A stretch of DNA of 64,000 nt. Origin: Geobacter sp. UBA6151 (GTDB lineage: Bacteria; Desulfobacterota; Desulfuromonadia; Geobacterales; Pseudopelobacteraceae). Location: contig DIUT01000037.1 in NCBI GenBank assembly GCA_002423105.1, positions 18,308-82,307 of the forward strand, in the 5' to 3' direction. Below, one piece after another: positions 35,088 through 44,055 of the stretch. A program made the position numbers and the translations under genes. Each line of letters starts with the position of its first letter. Position 1 is the stretch's first letter. Under the pieces are notes generated by a model. It had not been told where the DNA came from. It made no database searches and worked only from the letters and a program-made list of their open reading frames with translations.

Positions 35088-36452
35088 ATGACTGAATTTC
35101 AAGAAACCGAAACCATTGAATTGAAGAAATCCACCTCTGAATTGAAAGAGGCGGTGCTCTCCATTGTGGCGATGCTGAACAAGCATCAGCGGGGAGAACT
35201 CTGGTTCGGGATCAGGCATGATGGTACCGTAGCTGGTCAGCAGGTTTCTGACAAAACCATTCGAGATGTATCAAAAGCCATTGCTGATCATGTTGAACCC
35301 AGAATCTACCCGGTTGTCGAGCACGTCGAGATCGACGGGAAAGTATGTCTCAAGGTTCGGGTCGAAGGGGGCGAGCATCCATACTATGCCTATGGCCGGG
35401 CATACATCCGGGTTGGCGATGAGGATCGCCAGTTAAGCGCTAAAGAACTCGAAAAACTGATTCTGGAGAAGAATCGTGACCGCCTCCGCTGGGACACGGA
35501 AATCTGCGCCAAGGCGACTATCGACGATATCGGTCCAGGCAAGCTCAAGTCGTTCCTGAAGCTCAGCGGGCTCAAGTTCGACACCATCCCCAATTCCCTC
35601 GAAAAATTGAATCTGCTAAAGGACGGCAAGGTGCTGAATGCCGCCGTACTCTGCTTTGCCCGTAAGCCGGAGAAGTTCTTCCCCAATGCCAGACTGCGTT
35701 GCGCGGTATTCGGTACGCTGGACACCACCGTCACCATCAGCATGCAGGACTTTTATGGTGATGTCTTTTACCTGATCAAAAAAGCGGAAGAATACATCCT
35801 TGAGCACATCAATATCGGTATGCGGTTGGATGGCCTGTTTCGGGTGGATGTGCCGGAGATTGACCGTGAGGCGTTTCGGGAAGCGATTATCAATGCTTTT
35901 TGCCATAGGGATTACCGGGAGTACGATTCCGTCAACATCGCCATCTTCAAAGATCGGGTGGAGATCAGAAGCCCCGGTCTGCTGTATGGCGGACTGACCA
36001 TCGCCAGCATCAGAAAGAAGATGGTATCTGCCCGACGTAATGAGCTGTTGGCGGAGCTATTCCAGCGCAGTCATTGGATCGAAAAATGGGGGCGCGGCAT
36101 CAAGATGATTTTGGAGCGCGAGCCGACCACCGAGTTTGAAGAGATTGGAACGGTGCAGTTTGTAGCAACGTTCAAACGGAAGAGCTACGAGATAACGAAG
36201 CCCGGTAGTGTCGGTGAAAACGTCGGAGAAACTACCCAGAAAAGTTCGGTGAAAACTACCCAGAAAACTACCCGGAAAATTCTGGAGTTAATTGCTGCCA
36301 CCCCAAGCATCAGCCGCACTCAATTAGCGATTGAGATTGGCATCACAGCGGATGGCATCAAGTACCATCTTGATAAACTGAGGAAAGACGGAGTGATCAT
36401 GCGTGTCGGGCCGGATAAGGGTGGGTATTGGGAGGTTGTGAAGGCTGATTGA
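35088..36452 (+). CDS. AlbA_2 (Schlafen-like) domain protein with winged helix
   Basis: 454-residue putative transcriptional regulator of the AlbA_2/COG2865 type. N-terminal AlbA_2 segment TIELKKSTSELKEAVLSIVA...LWFGIRHDG; middle ATP-binding-like HATPase_c_4 region (REAIINAFCHRDY, NIAIFKDRVEIRSPG). A Gln/Thr-rich linker with repeats (ENVGETTQKSS, KTTQKTTRK) about 380-400 leads to a C-terminal winged helix (ISRTQLAIEIGITADGIKYH). Such proteins are common in defence and mobile regions. Start is ATG 35088 or GTG 35079; neither has a ribosome site. Confidence 0.85.
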   Translation: MTEFQETETIELKKSTSELKEAVLSIVAMLNKHQRGELWFGIRHDGTVAGQQVSDKTIRDVSKAIADHVEPRIYPVVEHVEIDGKVCLKVRVEGGEHPYYAYGRAYIRVGDEDRQLSAKELEKLILEKNRDRLRWDTEICAKATIDDIGPGKLKSFLKLSGLKFDTIPNSLEKLNLLKDGKVLNAAVLCFARKPEKFFPNARLRCAVFGTLDTTVTISMQDFYGDVFYLIKKAEEYILEHINIGMRLDGLFRVDVPEIDREAFREAIINAFCHRDYREYDSVNIAIFKDRVEIRSPGLLYGGLTIASIRKKMVSARRNELLAELFQRSHWIEKWGRGIKMILEREPTTEFEEIGTVQFVATFKRKSYEITKPGSVGENVGETTQKSSVKTTQKTTRKILELIAATPSISRTQLAIEIGITADGIKYHLDKLRKDGVIMRVGPDKGGYWEVVKAD

Positions 36453-36622
36453 GCGCCTGAGTCAAGCGGGAGGGCAGAAGGTCGGATAATAGGATGCACA
36501 CGGATAACGGCGGAAACCAACCAGATGGTGACCGGGGAATGAGAGAAAACAGGGATGGCTCGGTTTTCCTAAGACGCTTGGTAGTGTGGTTAAGAATTGT
36601 CGCGAACAAATGAAAATCATCA

Positions 36623-36663
36623 TTGCCTTTATTATTACTGCGCATTATAACACTGCTTATAAT
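36623..36663 (+). promoter_or_regulatory. promoter with palindromic operator before the LexA-like gene
   Basis: Two overlapping sigma-70 promoters with 17-base spacers: TTGCCT (36623-36628)/TATAAC (36646-36651) and TTACTG (36635-36640)/TATAAT (36658-36663). The perfect inverted repeat ATTATAA-N6-TTATAAT (36644-36663) covers both -10 boxes, which is ideal for autorepression by the LexA-like product 17 bases downstream. Confidence 0.6.
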
Positions 36664-36679
36664 AACACTACATTAAAGC

Positions 36680-37333
36680 ATGCGAGGCATAGTGAAGGAT
36701 CTGACGGCAAAACAGTTTGAAATCCTCGAATTCATTGCCAAGTGGCAAGCAGATAACGGCTTCCCCCCGACCCAGGCTGAGATTTGTAAACACTTTGGTT
36801 TCAGTAGCCAGAACGCTGTGCGGAATCATCTACAGCATATCGAAAAAAAAGGCCATATCCGTCTGAACTCTGGAAAAGCCCGCGGCATTCAGTTATTGGC
36901 GTTGATACCCCCAGTCATTGAACAGCAGGACAATACAATCCCCTTACTCGGCAGAATTGCAGCTGGTTTGCCTATTTGGGCGGAACAAAACCTGGAGGGT
37001 CATCTACCCGTGCCTCCGGCCTTATTCGGGGGTGGAGAAATATTTGCGCTTCATGTTCTTGGCGACAGTATGGCTGGTGCCGGTATCAATAGCGGTGATA
37101 TCGCCATAATCAAGAGAATGGATCGGGTTGAAAATGGAGAAATCGCTGCAGTACTGGTGGAACAGGAAGCCACATTGAAGCGCGTATTTTTTTCATTGGC
37201 TGCCTTGGTTCTAAAATCGGAAAACCCCGCGTTTAAAGACCTTACTTGCGACATGGACAAAGGCGACTCTGTCCGTATCCTTGGACGCTACCAGGGAATC
37301 ATTCGAACCGCTGACAATCGGTGCTGCCCATGA
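36680..37333 (+). CDS. LexA-like S24 autoproteolytic repressor of the R-M operon
   Basis: 217-residue second LexA-type protein. Winged helix-turn-helix about 8-70 (LTAKQFEILEFIAKW, PPTQAEICKHFG). The peptidase S24 half has an Ala-Gly cleavage site (RIAAGLPI), the Ser in VLGDSMAGAG and the Lys in EATLKRVFF. Its stop overlaps the methyltransferase start (ATGA). It is therefore likely a local, damage-released regulator of the two downstream genes rather than the SOS master, which is the gene at 16670. Confidence 0.9.
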   Translation: MRGIVKDLTAKQFEILEFIAKWQADNGFPPTQAEICKHFGFSSQNAVRNHLQHIEKKGHIRLNSGKARGIQLLALIPPVIEQQDNTIPLLGRIAAGLPIWAEQNLEGHLPVPPALFGGGEIFALHVLGDSMAGAGINSGDIAIIKRMDRVENGEIAAVLVEQEATLKRVFFSLAALVLKSENPAFKDLTCDMDKGDSVRILGRYQGIIRTADNRCCP

Positions 37334-40300
37334 ATCTTCTAGCCTCTATCAAAGCGTATGGCTGTAATGATGTAGTTTTGCTGGACGGCGCGACTCCCAG
37401 GCATTTGGACTACCTTGACCTGTTGAAAGCTTCCGGCAATGGCAACCTGACAGTTGATGCCGTTGCAGAGTTCCAGGCAAGGCCACTGCTCTACATCGTA
37501 TCGGAAAACCGGGCAAAACAGCTTGATAAAGAAAAGATTATCGAATTACAGCACCTTCTGGCCAACAGAGGGGAGCGGGCCTACCTGGGTGTCTTGAGTC
37601 CGGGGGAGTTGAATGTATACCCCATTAATCTGGATCGTGCGATCCTGGCGCGCGGTTATAAAGAGACCATCAGGCCCGACTCTGCAGCAGCGCCGCTCTT
37701 CTTTCAGAGTGTTGTCAATGATTTATTCGAATTGAAAGGGCAGCCAAAAGCCCCTGATTATGTTTTTGAAGAAATCCACACTTTGATGCGCCGCTCATCC
37801 GAAAAACTTATTGAAACCATAAATCCGCTGGATGTCCTTTCGCTCCTTGGCCGGGCACTTTTTTTCCGTTTTCTTTGGGATCGCAGAATTATCAGACCGG
37901 ATGAGCTTGGCGCCATTTGTCCACAGGCAAAATCCCACGGTGACTGTTTTAGCAATGTTGCCTGTTCAGTAGCAACCTGTCTTTGGCTTGATGAAACCTT
38001 TAACGGAGATCTGCTTCCCCTTTCCGGTCCGTTTGAAGATGTATTTGCCCATGCTGACACGCAAACCGGCGGCAAATTATTTGATCATTTACGAGCCATT
38101 CTCGAAGGGTGGGAACATACGGGAACTGGGCAATTTCAAGGCAAGCTGGATTGGGGTGATCTGGACTTTGCTCATATACCCATTGGGGTGCTCAGTCAGG
38201 TATATGAAAGTTTCAGCAGGGTATGGGATGCTCAGCGCTCGGAAAATACCAGTGTCTACTACACCCCCAAAAACATTGCCCGTTATCTGGTTGATGATGC
38301 ATTTGAAGGGGTTGCCAACAAGAAAGACGCTCATATCCTTGACCCCAGTTGCGGCGCGGGGATTTTTCTGGTTCTTGCGTTCCGGAAGCTTGTTGCCGCC
38401 CGTTGGGCAATTGACGGAAAAAGACCAAACACAAAGATAATTCAAGACATACTGTACGGCCAGCTCTGCGGTTTCGATGTCAGTGAATCCGCTCTGCGTC
38501 TGGCCGCATTATCGCTTTACGTTACCGCAATTGAATTGAATGATTCGCCCCGCCCCCCTAAGAGTCTGAAATTTCCCAAACCGCTTCAGGGGGTTGTTCT
38601 TCATAATCTGAGAAAGCCCGAGGAGTATGACAGCCGTGGGTTTGTTTTGGGGAGTTTGCGTCCCGATCTTCCCGAAGAGTTCAATGGCCGGTTTGATTTG
38701 GTCATCGGCAATCCGCCGTGGAGTCGGCTCCGGGGAGATGATGAGGAGTCAAAGAAAGAGAGCCAAGCCCATGGTGCAGAATTTACCGCTTTGACCCGTA
38801 GGATACTGCAAGATCGTGGGCTTACCGATATTGCAAAGGTATACAGTAATCCCGACAACAACCCGGATCTGCCGTTTTTATGGAAATCATCGCAATGGGC
38901 AAAACCGGGCGGTATTATTGCCATGGCACTCCATGGGCGAATTTTTCTGAAACCGACTCAGGTCGGTATCAGCGCGTTTAACGCTATTCTTCGTGGTCTT
39001 GAGATTACCGGTATTCTGAATGGCTCAAACCTGTCGGACACTAAGGTGTGGCCGCGCATGAATCAGCCATTCATGCTCTTTTTTGCCAGAAATAAAGTCG
39101 CTGCTGAGAACCATCACTTTTATTTTGTGACGCCACATTATGAAAAGCGCTTGAACGACAAGGGGCGCTTGCGGATTGATTATCAGTCGGCTCAACCAAT
39201 AGCTGTATCATCAGTCCTCAAGGATTCCTGGCTGCTGAAATCACTGGCATTAGGCACTGTTCTTGATGCGGAGGTGTTTCGAAAAATCAATGGACTAAAA
39301 TGGCCTAATGTAAAATCATATTGGGATAAGCAAGGATTATACTCTGGTCTAGGATATAACTGCTCGCCAAAACAGCCTCAGAGTCCAGAATCCTTCCTGC
39401 AGGATTTGCATGATTTCGTGCCGCCAGAAAATGACAATTTTTTTATCGATGTATCTTTATTGGTTGATTTTGGTCCATCATCTGCTCATAGGCCTCGTGA
39501 CCCTGAACTGTATGCGCCACCGGTACTTATAGTTTCAGAATCTCCGGGAGGAGGACTAAAATCGCCCAAGTCATGGGTAGTACTTCAAGCAACTGCTTTC
39601 TCTTCAAGTTATTATGGATTTTCGGCTAATAGCAGTAAGTTAGCGGATTACGAAATTGCGCTGCTTCACTTGATAACCCACACAGAACTATTTAGGTACT
39701 ATGTGTTAATGACGAGTTCAAAAATGGGTGTGGAACGAAGAACTTTTCTTAAGTCAAACATAGAGAATTTTCCGTACCCTGAAATAGGAGAATTAACAGA
39801 GGGTCAACGCCGACGTGCCATAGAACTTTCTCAGCAGCTTGAATCAACTCCAGACAAACCATGGCAGGAGATCAATGACTTCATCTTCGACCTCTATGGT
39901 CTTGATGCATATGACCGTCAGGTTGTAAAGGACACTCTTGAAGTTGCTCCTCCCTATAAAGAGGCGCGAGACCGTGCCAATAACGCCCCGGCCAGAAAAG
40001 AACGCGAGGCATTCTATACCGAACTACAACAACTGCTTGACCCTTCTTTTGCCGTTACCAATGAAGCAGTAACGGTTAGTGAAATAGTGGCTGAGAGATC
40101 GGATATTCTTGCTCCTTGGTATTTCTTCGCCGTTTCGGCGTCGAATAAGCCCATGTGTTTTTCGCAAACAACCCAGAGGGAATTGATTTCTCAAATTACC
40201 GAGGCAGCCACGGAAACTGGATGTAGTAGGGTAGTTGTCCATGAAGACGGTAGGTTGCTGGTGGGAATTATCGGCCAATACCGATACTGGACATTGAGCC

Positions 40301-40368
40301 GTGCCCGCCTGTGCGCCCTGGACATACAGCGTAACCACCTTGACGTTTTCCCTGTAGGGAGAACCTAA
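37330..40368 (+). CDS. N6-adenine DNA methyltransferase (COG1002-type)
   Basis: 1012-residue DNA methyltransferase. SAM-binding motif I is DPSCGAGIFLV near residue 340 and catalytic motif IV is NPPW (VIGNPPWSRL) near 460, the order of gamma-class N6-adenine enzymes. Over 300 residues precede motif I and about 500 follow, which probably hold the target recognition region. No PD-(D/E)XK motif was seen in the protein itself; the next gene has one. The start overlaps the LexA-like stop and the stop overlaps the nuclease start (TAATG). Likely restriction-modification or another methylation-based defence. Confidence 0.88.
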   Translation: MNLLASIKAYGCNDVVLLDGATPRHLDYLDLLKASGNGNLTVDAVAEFQARPLLYIVSENRAKQLDKEKIIELQHLLANRGERAYLGVLSPGELNVYPINLDRAILARGYKETIRPDSAAAPLFFQSVVNDLFELKGQPKAPDYVFEEIHTLMRRSSEKLIETINPLDVLSLLGRALFFRFLWDRRIIRPDELGAICPQAKSHGDCFSNVACSVATCLWLDETFNGDLLPLSGPFEDVFAHADTQTGGKLFDHLRAILEGWEHTGTGQFQGKLDWGDLDFAHIPIGVLSQVYESFSRVWDAQRSENTSVYYTPKNIARYLVDDAFEGVANKKDAHILDPSCGAGIFLVLAFRKLVAARWAIDGKRPNTKIIQDILYGQLCGFDVSESALRLAALSLYVTAIELNDSPRPPKSLKFPKPLQGVVLHNLRKPEEYDSRGFVLGSLRPDLPEEFNGRFDLVIGNPPWSRLRGDDEESKKESQAHGAEFTALTRRILQDRGLTDIAKVYSNPDNNPDLPFLWKSSQWAKPGGIIAMALHGRIFLKPTQVGISAFNAILRGLEITGILNGSNLSDTKVWPRMNQPFMLFFARNKVAAENHHFYFVTPHYEKRLNDKGRLRIDYQSAQPIAVSSVLKDSWLLKSLALGTVLDAEVFRKINGLKWPNVKSYWDKQGLYSGLGYNCSPKQPQSPESFLQDLHDFVPPENDNFFIDVSLLVDFGPSSAHRPRDPELYAPPVLIVSESPGGGLKSPKSWVVLQATAFSSSYYGFSANSSKLADYEIALLHLITHTELFRYYVLMTSSKMGVERRTFLKSNIENFPYPEIGELTEGQRRRAIELSQQLESTPDKPWQEINDFIFDLYGLDAYDRQVVKDTLEVAPPYKEARDRANNAPARKEREAFYTELQQLLDPSFAVTNEAVTVSEIVAERSDILAPWYFFAVSASNKPMCFSQTTQRELISQITEAATETGCSRVVVHEDGRLLVGIIGQYRYWTLSRARLCALDIQRNHLDVFPVGRT

Positions 40369-41063
40369 TGGCCGTAGGTTTCTTTACACAGGACATTAAG
40401 TTTACCTTGCCACATCCACCCATCCCCCAACGGATGATCCTGATTCTCTGTAATGTTATCAGACGTGCCTGGCAACTGCTTGCTGAAAACCCGCCGGAAA
40501 ACTTTCATCTACAATCAGCGAATGAAGACGTTATTACCCAGATTTTGGTGGAGATCATCGAAAATCGTTTGCGGAAAAGCGGAGAAGTTGCGGGATTCAA
40601 CCACGTTTTTTTCGGCAAGGTTTTTCGCGGGCCGGAAATTACAAACTTTGACAAGAATCACCCCGACAAAGAACCGGATATTTTCTTTGATCTTAAACGG
40701 GAGAAATGCCCCGTGTATAGCGATCAGGATGGGCTCTTTGTTGAATGCAAGCCCGTTGACAGTAATCATCCCTTATCATCCTGCTACTGTCAAAAGGGCC
40801 TGATTCGATTCGTAAACGGCGACTATGCCTGGGCTATGCAGGACAGCATGATGGTAGCATATGTAGCTGGTGGGTACACCTTCAACAAGCTCGCAGCAAT
40901 TCTTAATGACGACAAGCTGAGTGCCAGCCTGAAAACGAAAAACCATTCCGAAATCATAGAACATTCCATTTACCGCTCAAACCATAAAAGGGAGTTTGAC
41001 TGGCTGGGAAATCACGGGCCAGCATGCGCCATATCAATAACACACCTCTGGCTTCAGTCCTGA
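40368..41063 (+). CDS. putative PD-(D/E)XK nuclease partner of the methyltransferase
   Basis: 231-residue protein that I do not recognise as a named family. Near residues 105-130 it has KEPDIFFDLK, then GLFVECKPVD; this PD-x(n)-ECK arrangement fits a PD-(D/E)XK nuclease active site, with NEDVITQILVEIIENRL before it as a possible acidic helix. It is translationally coupled (one-base overlap) to the methyltransferase gene and is the last gene of the trio, so it is the probable cleaving subunit. Activity is inferred. Confidence 0.7.
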   Translation: MAVGFFTQDIKFTLPHPPIPQRMILILCNVIRRAWQLLAENPPENFHLQSANEDVITQILVEIIENRLRKSGEVAGFNHVFFGKVFRGPEITNFDKNHPDKEPDIFFDLKREKCPVYSDQDGLFVECKPVDSNHPLSSCYCQKGLIRFVNGDYAWAMQDSMMVAYVAGGYTFNKLAAILNDDKLSASLKTKNHSEIIEHSIYRSNHKREFDWLGNHGPACAISITHLWLQS

Positions 41064-41094
41064 TTTACAATTGCATAATTCGTGCAGGCAACCC

Positions 41095-41422
41095 ATGAAA
41101 GAAAAAAACTGCAAATACGCAACAGCACTGCCGAGTTCCACCAAGCAGGCGGGTGAAAGCATCATGGAGGTGCGGGTTGAGGATGAAACGGTCTGGCCGA
41201 CGCAAAAAGCTGATGGCGGTGCTGTTTGAGGTTGACGTACGCACGATCAATGGGCACTTGAGGAATATCTATCAAAACGGCGAGCAGTCGGGAGGCAACT
41301 ATCCGGAAATTACGGATAGTTCAAATGATGGAAATCGGGATGTGGGAAGGAATCTGAATTTCTACAACCTCGACGCCATCATTGCCGTGGGTTTCCGAAT
41401 GAACGCCGCGCGTGCCGCGTAA
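41095..41422 (+). pseudogene. frameshifted, truncated RhuM-family gene
   Basis: Two frames together give the start of a RhuM virulence-family protein. The first (from ATG 41095) reads MEVRVEDETVWPTQK and then stops. The second continues with LMAVLFEVDVRTINGHLRNI and, further on, FYNLDAIIAVGFRMNAARAA before a stop at 41420. Whole RhuM proteins are about 330 residues, so about two thirds is missing. A further short tail (RRFESDFDRHIKKLLED, ending near 41480) may be another scrap. Typical of a decayed accessory gene at the edge of a defence island. Confidence 0.75.
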
Positions 41423-41553
41423 GGACCGCCGGTTCGAGTCAGACTTTGACCGGCATATCAAAAAGTTGCTGGAAGATTGATAAAAGGAACCTGTATCACC
41501 GGCACACATGAGTACTTCCACGTTTCACCACCATTTCCGCTCACTGATCGCCC

Positions 41554-42039
41554 TCAGACTGACAACTCTTTGCGTTTGCGTGCCGCCCGCAGGTTGAAAC
41601 ATTGCAGATAGGTCAGAATTGTCAGCAAAAATGAGAAGTAGGCGGCGGACAGGATAAGGGAAGCGCCACGGCCTTTGCCGGTATCGGGAATCAGGATGAT
41701 GAACAGCACAAAAAAACCGAGAACGCTGATTTTCCACAGATCACCCAGCAGCCGCCGCCGCCGTAGCGCAACCAGTTGCTCAGGCGTGACACCTGCCAGG
41801 CCTGCTTCAACTTCCACCGCCAGATCGCGGCCTGACAGCCACCAGGCAGGGTAGAGCAGCAGCAGCTGCACCACGAAGGCAACTATCACGGCCTTGAAGA
41901 AATAGTCCGGTGTGCCCTGCTTTGCGAACAGCAGCATGAAGTTGTAGGCCACAAACAGAAACAGGCCCACAAGGCCCACCTGTACCAGACGGTAGATGTG
42001 TGTGAGCCGTTTAAGCCTGCTGAAATCATAGGTTGCCAT
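41554..42039 (-). CDS. membrane protein of unknown function
   Basis: 161-residue protein with about four membrane helices (VQVGLVGLFLFVAYNFMLLF, FFKAVIVAFVVQLLLLYPAW, ISVLGFFVLFIILI, LILSAAYFSFLLTILTYLQC). It has a short cytoplasmic N terminus (MATYDFSRLKRLTHIYRL) and a basic tail (RAARKRKELSV). AGGAGGATACC before the ATG at 42039 is an excellent ribosome site, so the longer frame upstream is not used. Divergent from the histidine kinase gene. Confidence 0.78.
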   Translation of the reverse strand: MATYDFSRLKRLTHIYRLVQVGLVGLFLFVAYNFMLLFAKQGTPDYFFKAVIVAFVVQLLLLYPAWWLSGRDLAVEVEAGLAGVTPEQLVALRRRRLLGDLWKISVLGFFVLFIILIPDTGKGRGASLILSAAYFSFLLTILTYLQCFNLRAARKRKELSV

Positions 42040-42144
42040 GGTATCCTCCTGCCGTCGGTAAAACAGCTTTGGTATCTTGTGCGGCTTCGGGTTATAACAG
42101 AGCCGTGCCGCAGGCACAACCGCGAAAGAAAGGCTGTCTCCGCT

Positions 42145-43089
42145 TTGAAACAGATTCGTCGCATATTCAGTCCGGTCAGTGCGCTGGTGGCCGTCCAGGT
42201 GGTCTGGGTAGCGCTGGTGGTGTTCTGGATTACCTGGTTTATTGGAAGAAACCGCGAGGTGAAGGAACTGGCTGTCCGCTACCGGAGCGAACTGCTGGTG
42301 CGCGGGGCCGGCTGGACTGACCTGGTGCAGGGGTTGCTGTTGCTTTCCATTCTGCTGGTCGGGGTCTATGCCCTGTTCCTGTTCTGGCGCCGTCAATCGC
42401 GGCTGTACCAGCAGCAGCGGGAGTTCATTACCCAGGTGACCCATGAACTGAAATCGCCTTTGGCATCAATCCAGCTGCATTTGGAGACGATCCGGCTGCG
42501 CAGGCCGCCGGAAGAACGTCTGAATGCCTTTGTGGAAACCATGCTTGACGATACCCGGCGGCTCCAGTCCCAGATCGACAACCTGCTGCTGGCGGCCCGT
42601 CTTGAGCAACGGTTGCGTCCTTCGGATTTGCGCGAAATTGACCTGAGCGCGTTTGTTGCCCGCTATCTTGACGAAAACCGCGACCGGCTGCCTCCGGGAA
42701 CCCGTCTGGAAATGCAGCTTGAAGCGGATATCCGTGCTGCTGTGGAGCCGGATGAAATGGGTACGGTGTTGCGCAACCTGCTGGAAAATGCCGTGCTCTA
42801 TTCGCCGGGCCAGCCTGAGATCGTGGTGCGCCTGATTCGTGATGGCCGGTATGTCGTGCTTTCAGTCCAGGATCATGGACAGGGAGTATCCCAGAGCCAG
42901 TTGAAAAAGATATTTCAGCGTTTTTACCGGGTTGAGCAGCCCAGTGATCGTATCCGGGGCACGGGGCTGGGGCTGTATATCGTACAGACGGTTGCAAAAA
43001 ATTGCGGCGGGTCTGTTGCGGCGGCAAGCGATGGCGTGGGGACAGGCTGTACCATTACCCTGCGTCTGCCGGTGCTGGAGAAGAAGTAG
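42145..43089 (+). CDS. sensor histidine kinase, two transmembrane segments
   Basis: Membrane sensor kinase. Two membrane helices (SALVAVQVVWVALVVFWITW and a second around LVQGLLLLSILLVGVYALFL) enclose a short periplasmic loop of about 35 residues. Then HisKA with the phospho-acceptor His in FITQVTHELKSPLASIQ, and HATPase_c with NLLENAVLYS, DHGQGVS and GTGLGLYIV. No HAMP domain. A TTG start at 42145 (AAAGG 11 bases before) gives 314 residues; earlier in-frame starts are possible. No response regulator adjoins it; an unpaired one lies at 52769. Confidence 0.88.
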   Translation: MKQIRRIFSPVSALVAVQVVWVALVVFWITWFIGRNREVKELAVRYRSELLVRGAGWTDLVQGLLLLSILLVGVYALFLFWRRQSRLYQQQREFITQVTHELKSPLASIQLHLETIRLRRPPEERLNAFVETMLDDTRRLQSQIDNLLLAARLEQRLRPSDLREIDLSAFVARYLDENRDRLPPGTRLEMQLEADIRAAVEPDEMGTVLRNLLENAVLYSPGQPEIVVRLIRDGRYVVLSVQDHGQGVSQSQLKKIFQRFYRVEQPSDRIRGTGLGLYIVQTVAKNCGGSVAAASDGVGTGCTITLRLPVLEKK

Positions 43090-43142
43090 GCGCGGTTAGT
43101 GTCGTGCCAGTACCGTTGCTGTGTTGTATCGGGGACGATTGA

Positions 43143-43550
43143 ATGAGTGATGTGCGGCATATCCAGGTAAGTTGCGCCATTATCGAGCGCGAAGGCCGTG
43201 TCCTTGCGGCCCGGCGTAGCGCCGCGATGAGTCTGCCGCTCAAGTGGGAATTCCCCGGTGGCAAGATCGACCCGGGCGAATCTCCTGAAGCATGCCTGGA
43301 ACGTGAGCTGATGGAAGAGATGGGGATTCGGGTGCGAGTGGGAAAACGCCTGCCATCCCAAGATCACCGGTATCCGGCCTTTGCAGTGACGCTCCATCCT
43401 TTTGTCTGCGCCATAGAATCGGGGGAAATTGTTCTCCACGAACATGCCGACATGGTCTGGCTGCCCCCGGAACAGCTCCATACGCTTGACTGGGCCGAGG
43501 CGGATGGACCGGTAATTGCGTCCTATCTGGTTTACACGGGGAGCGGTTGA
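43143..43550 (+). CDS. NUDIX hydrolase, MutT-like
   Basis: 135-residue NUDIX pyrophosphohydrolase with a complete Nudix box, GGKIDPGESPEACLERELME followed by EMGI. The family includes 8-oxo-dGTP sanitising enzymes; the N-terminal QVSCAIIEREGRVLAARR and the EWPG-like KWEFPGG fit MutT-type (deoxy)nucleotide substrates. Exact substrate unproven. It lies between the kinase and HIT genes in one direction. Confidence 0.9.
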   Translation: MSDVRHIQVSCAIIEREGRVLAARRSAAMSLPLKWEFPGGKIDPGESPEACLERELMEEMGIRVRVGKRLPSQDHRYPAFAVTLHPFVCAIESGEIVLHEHADMVWLPPEQLHTLDWAEADGPVIASYLVYTGSG

Positions 43551-43620
43551 TCAGCTCCCGGTTGTTCTCTGCTGCCGGCAGGATCACTGAAGAACCGTAT
43601 TTTTGCGTATGGAGAAATTA

Positions 43621-44055
43621 ATGACGAGTGAGAAGACCCAAAATTGCAGTATGTGCAACCGCTGGAAGAGCGACGAAGCGTTGCGGATCATGGAGTTCCG
43701 CCTGAGTTATCTGGTGCTGAACCGTGACCAGTTCTTTCCCGGCTACTGCCTGCTGTTCACCAAACAACATGCCACCGAACTGTTTCACCTTGAGCAAAAG
43801 GCCCGCCAGGAGTTGATGGAGGAGGTCAGCCGGGTGGCCTGTGTGCTGTCCGGTCTGTTCAAGGCAGACAAGATCAACTATGAGCTGCTGGGCAACATGG
43901 TGCCCCATATCCACTGGCATCTGGTGCCCCGTTTGCGGCACGATCCGCTCTGGCCGCGTCCGGTCTGGGCCGAGCCGCACCAGGAGCTACTGCTGACAGA
44001 CGAAGAATACCGTCAGCGTAGTGCCGCAATCCGGCAGGCTTTGGAGGCGGTATGA
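43621..44055 (+). CDS. HIT-family nucleotide hydrolase/transferase
   Basis: 144-residue histidine-triad protein with the active-site motif HIHWHLVPR near residue 98. GGAG lies six bases before the ATG at 43621. HIT proteins cleave dinucleoside polyphosphates or nucleotidyl-amino conjugates. The N-terminal pair NCSMC may bind zinc. The stop overlaps the M16 gene start (ATGA), so the two are translationally coupled. Confidence 0.9.
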   Translation: MTSEKTQNCSMCNRWKSDEALRIMEFRLSYLVLNRDQFFPGYCLLFTKQHATELFHLEQKARQELMEEVSRVACVLSGLFKADKINYELLGNMVPHIHWHLVPRLRHDPLWPRPVWAEPHQELLLTDEEYRQRSAAIRQALEAV

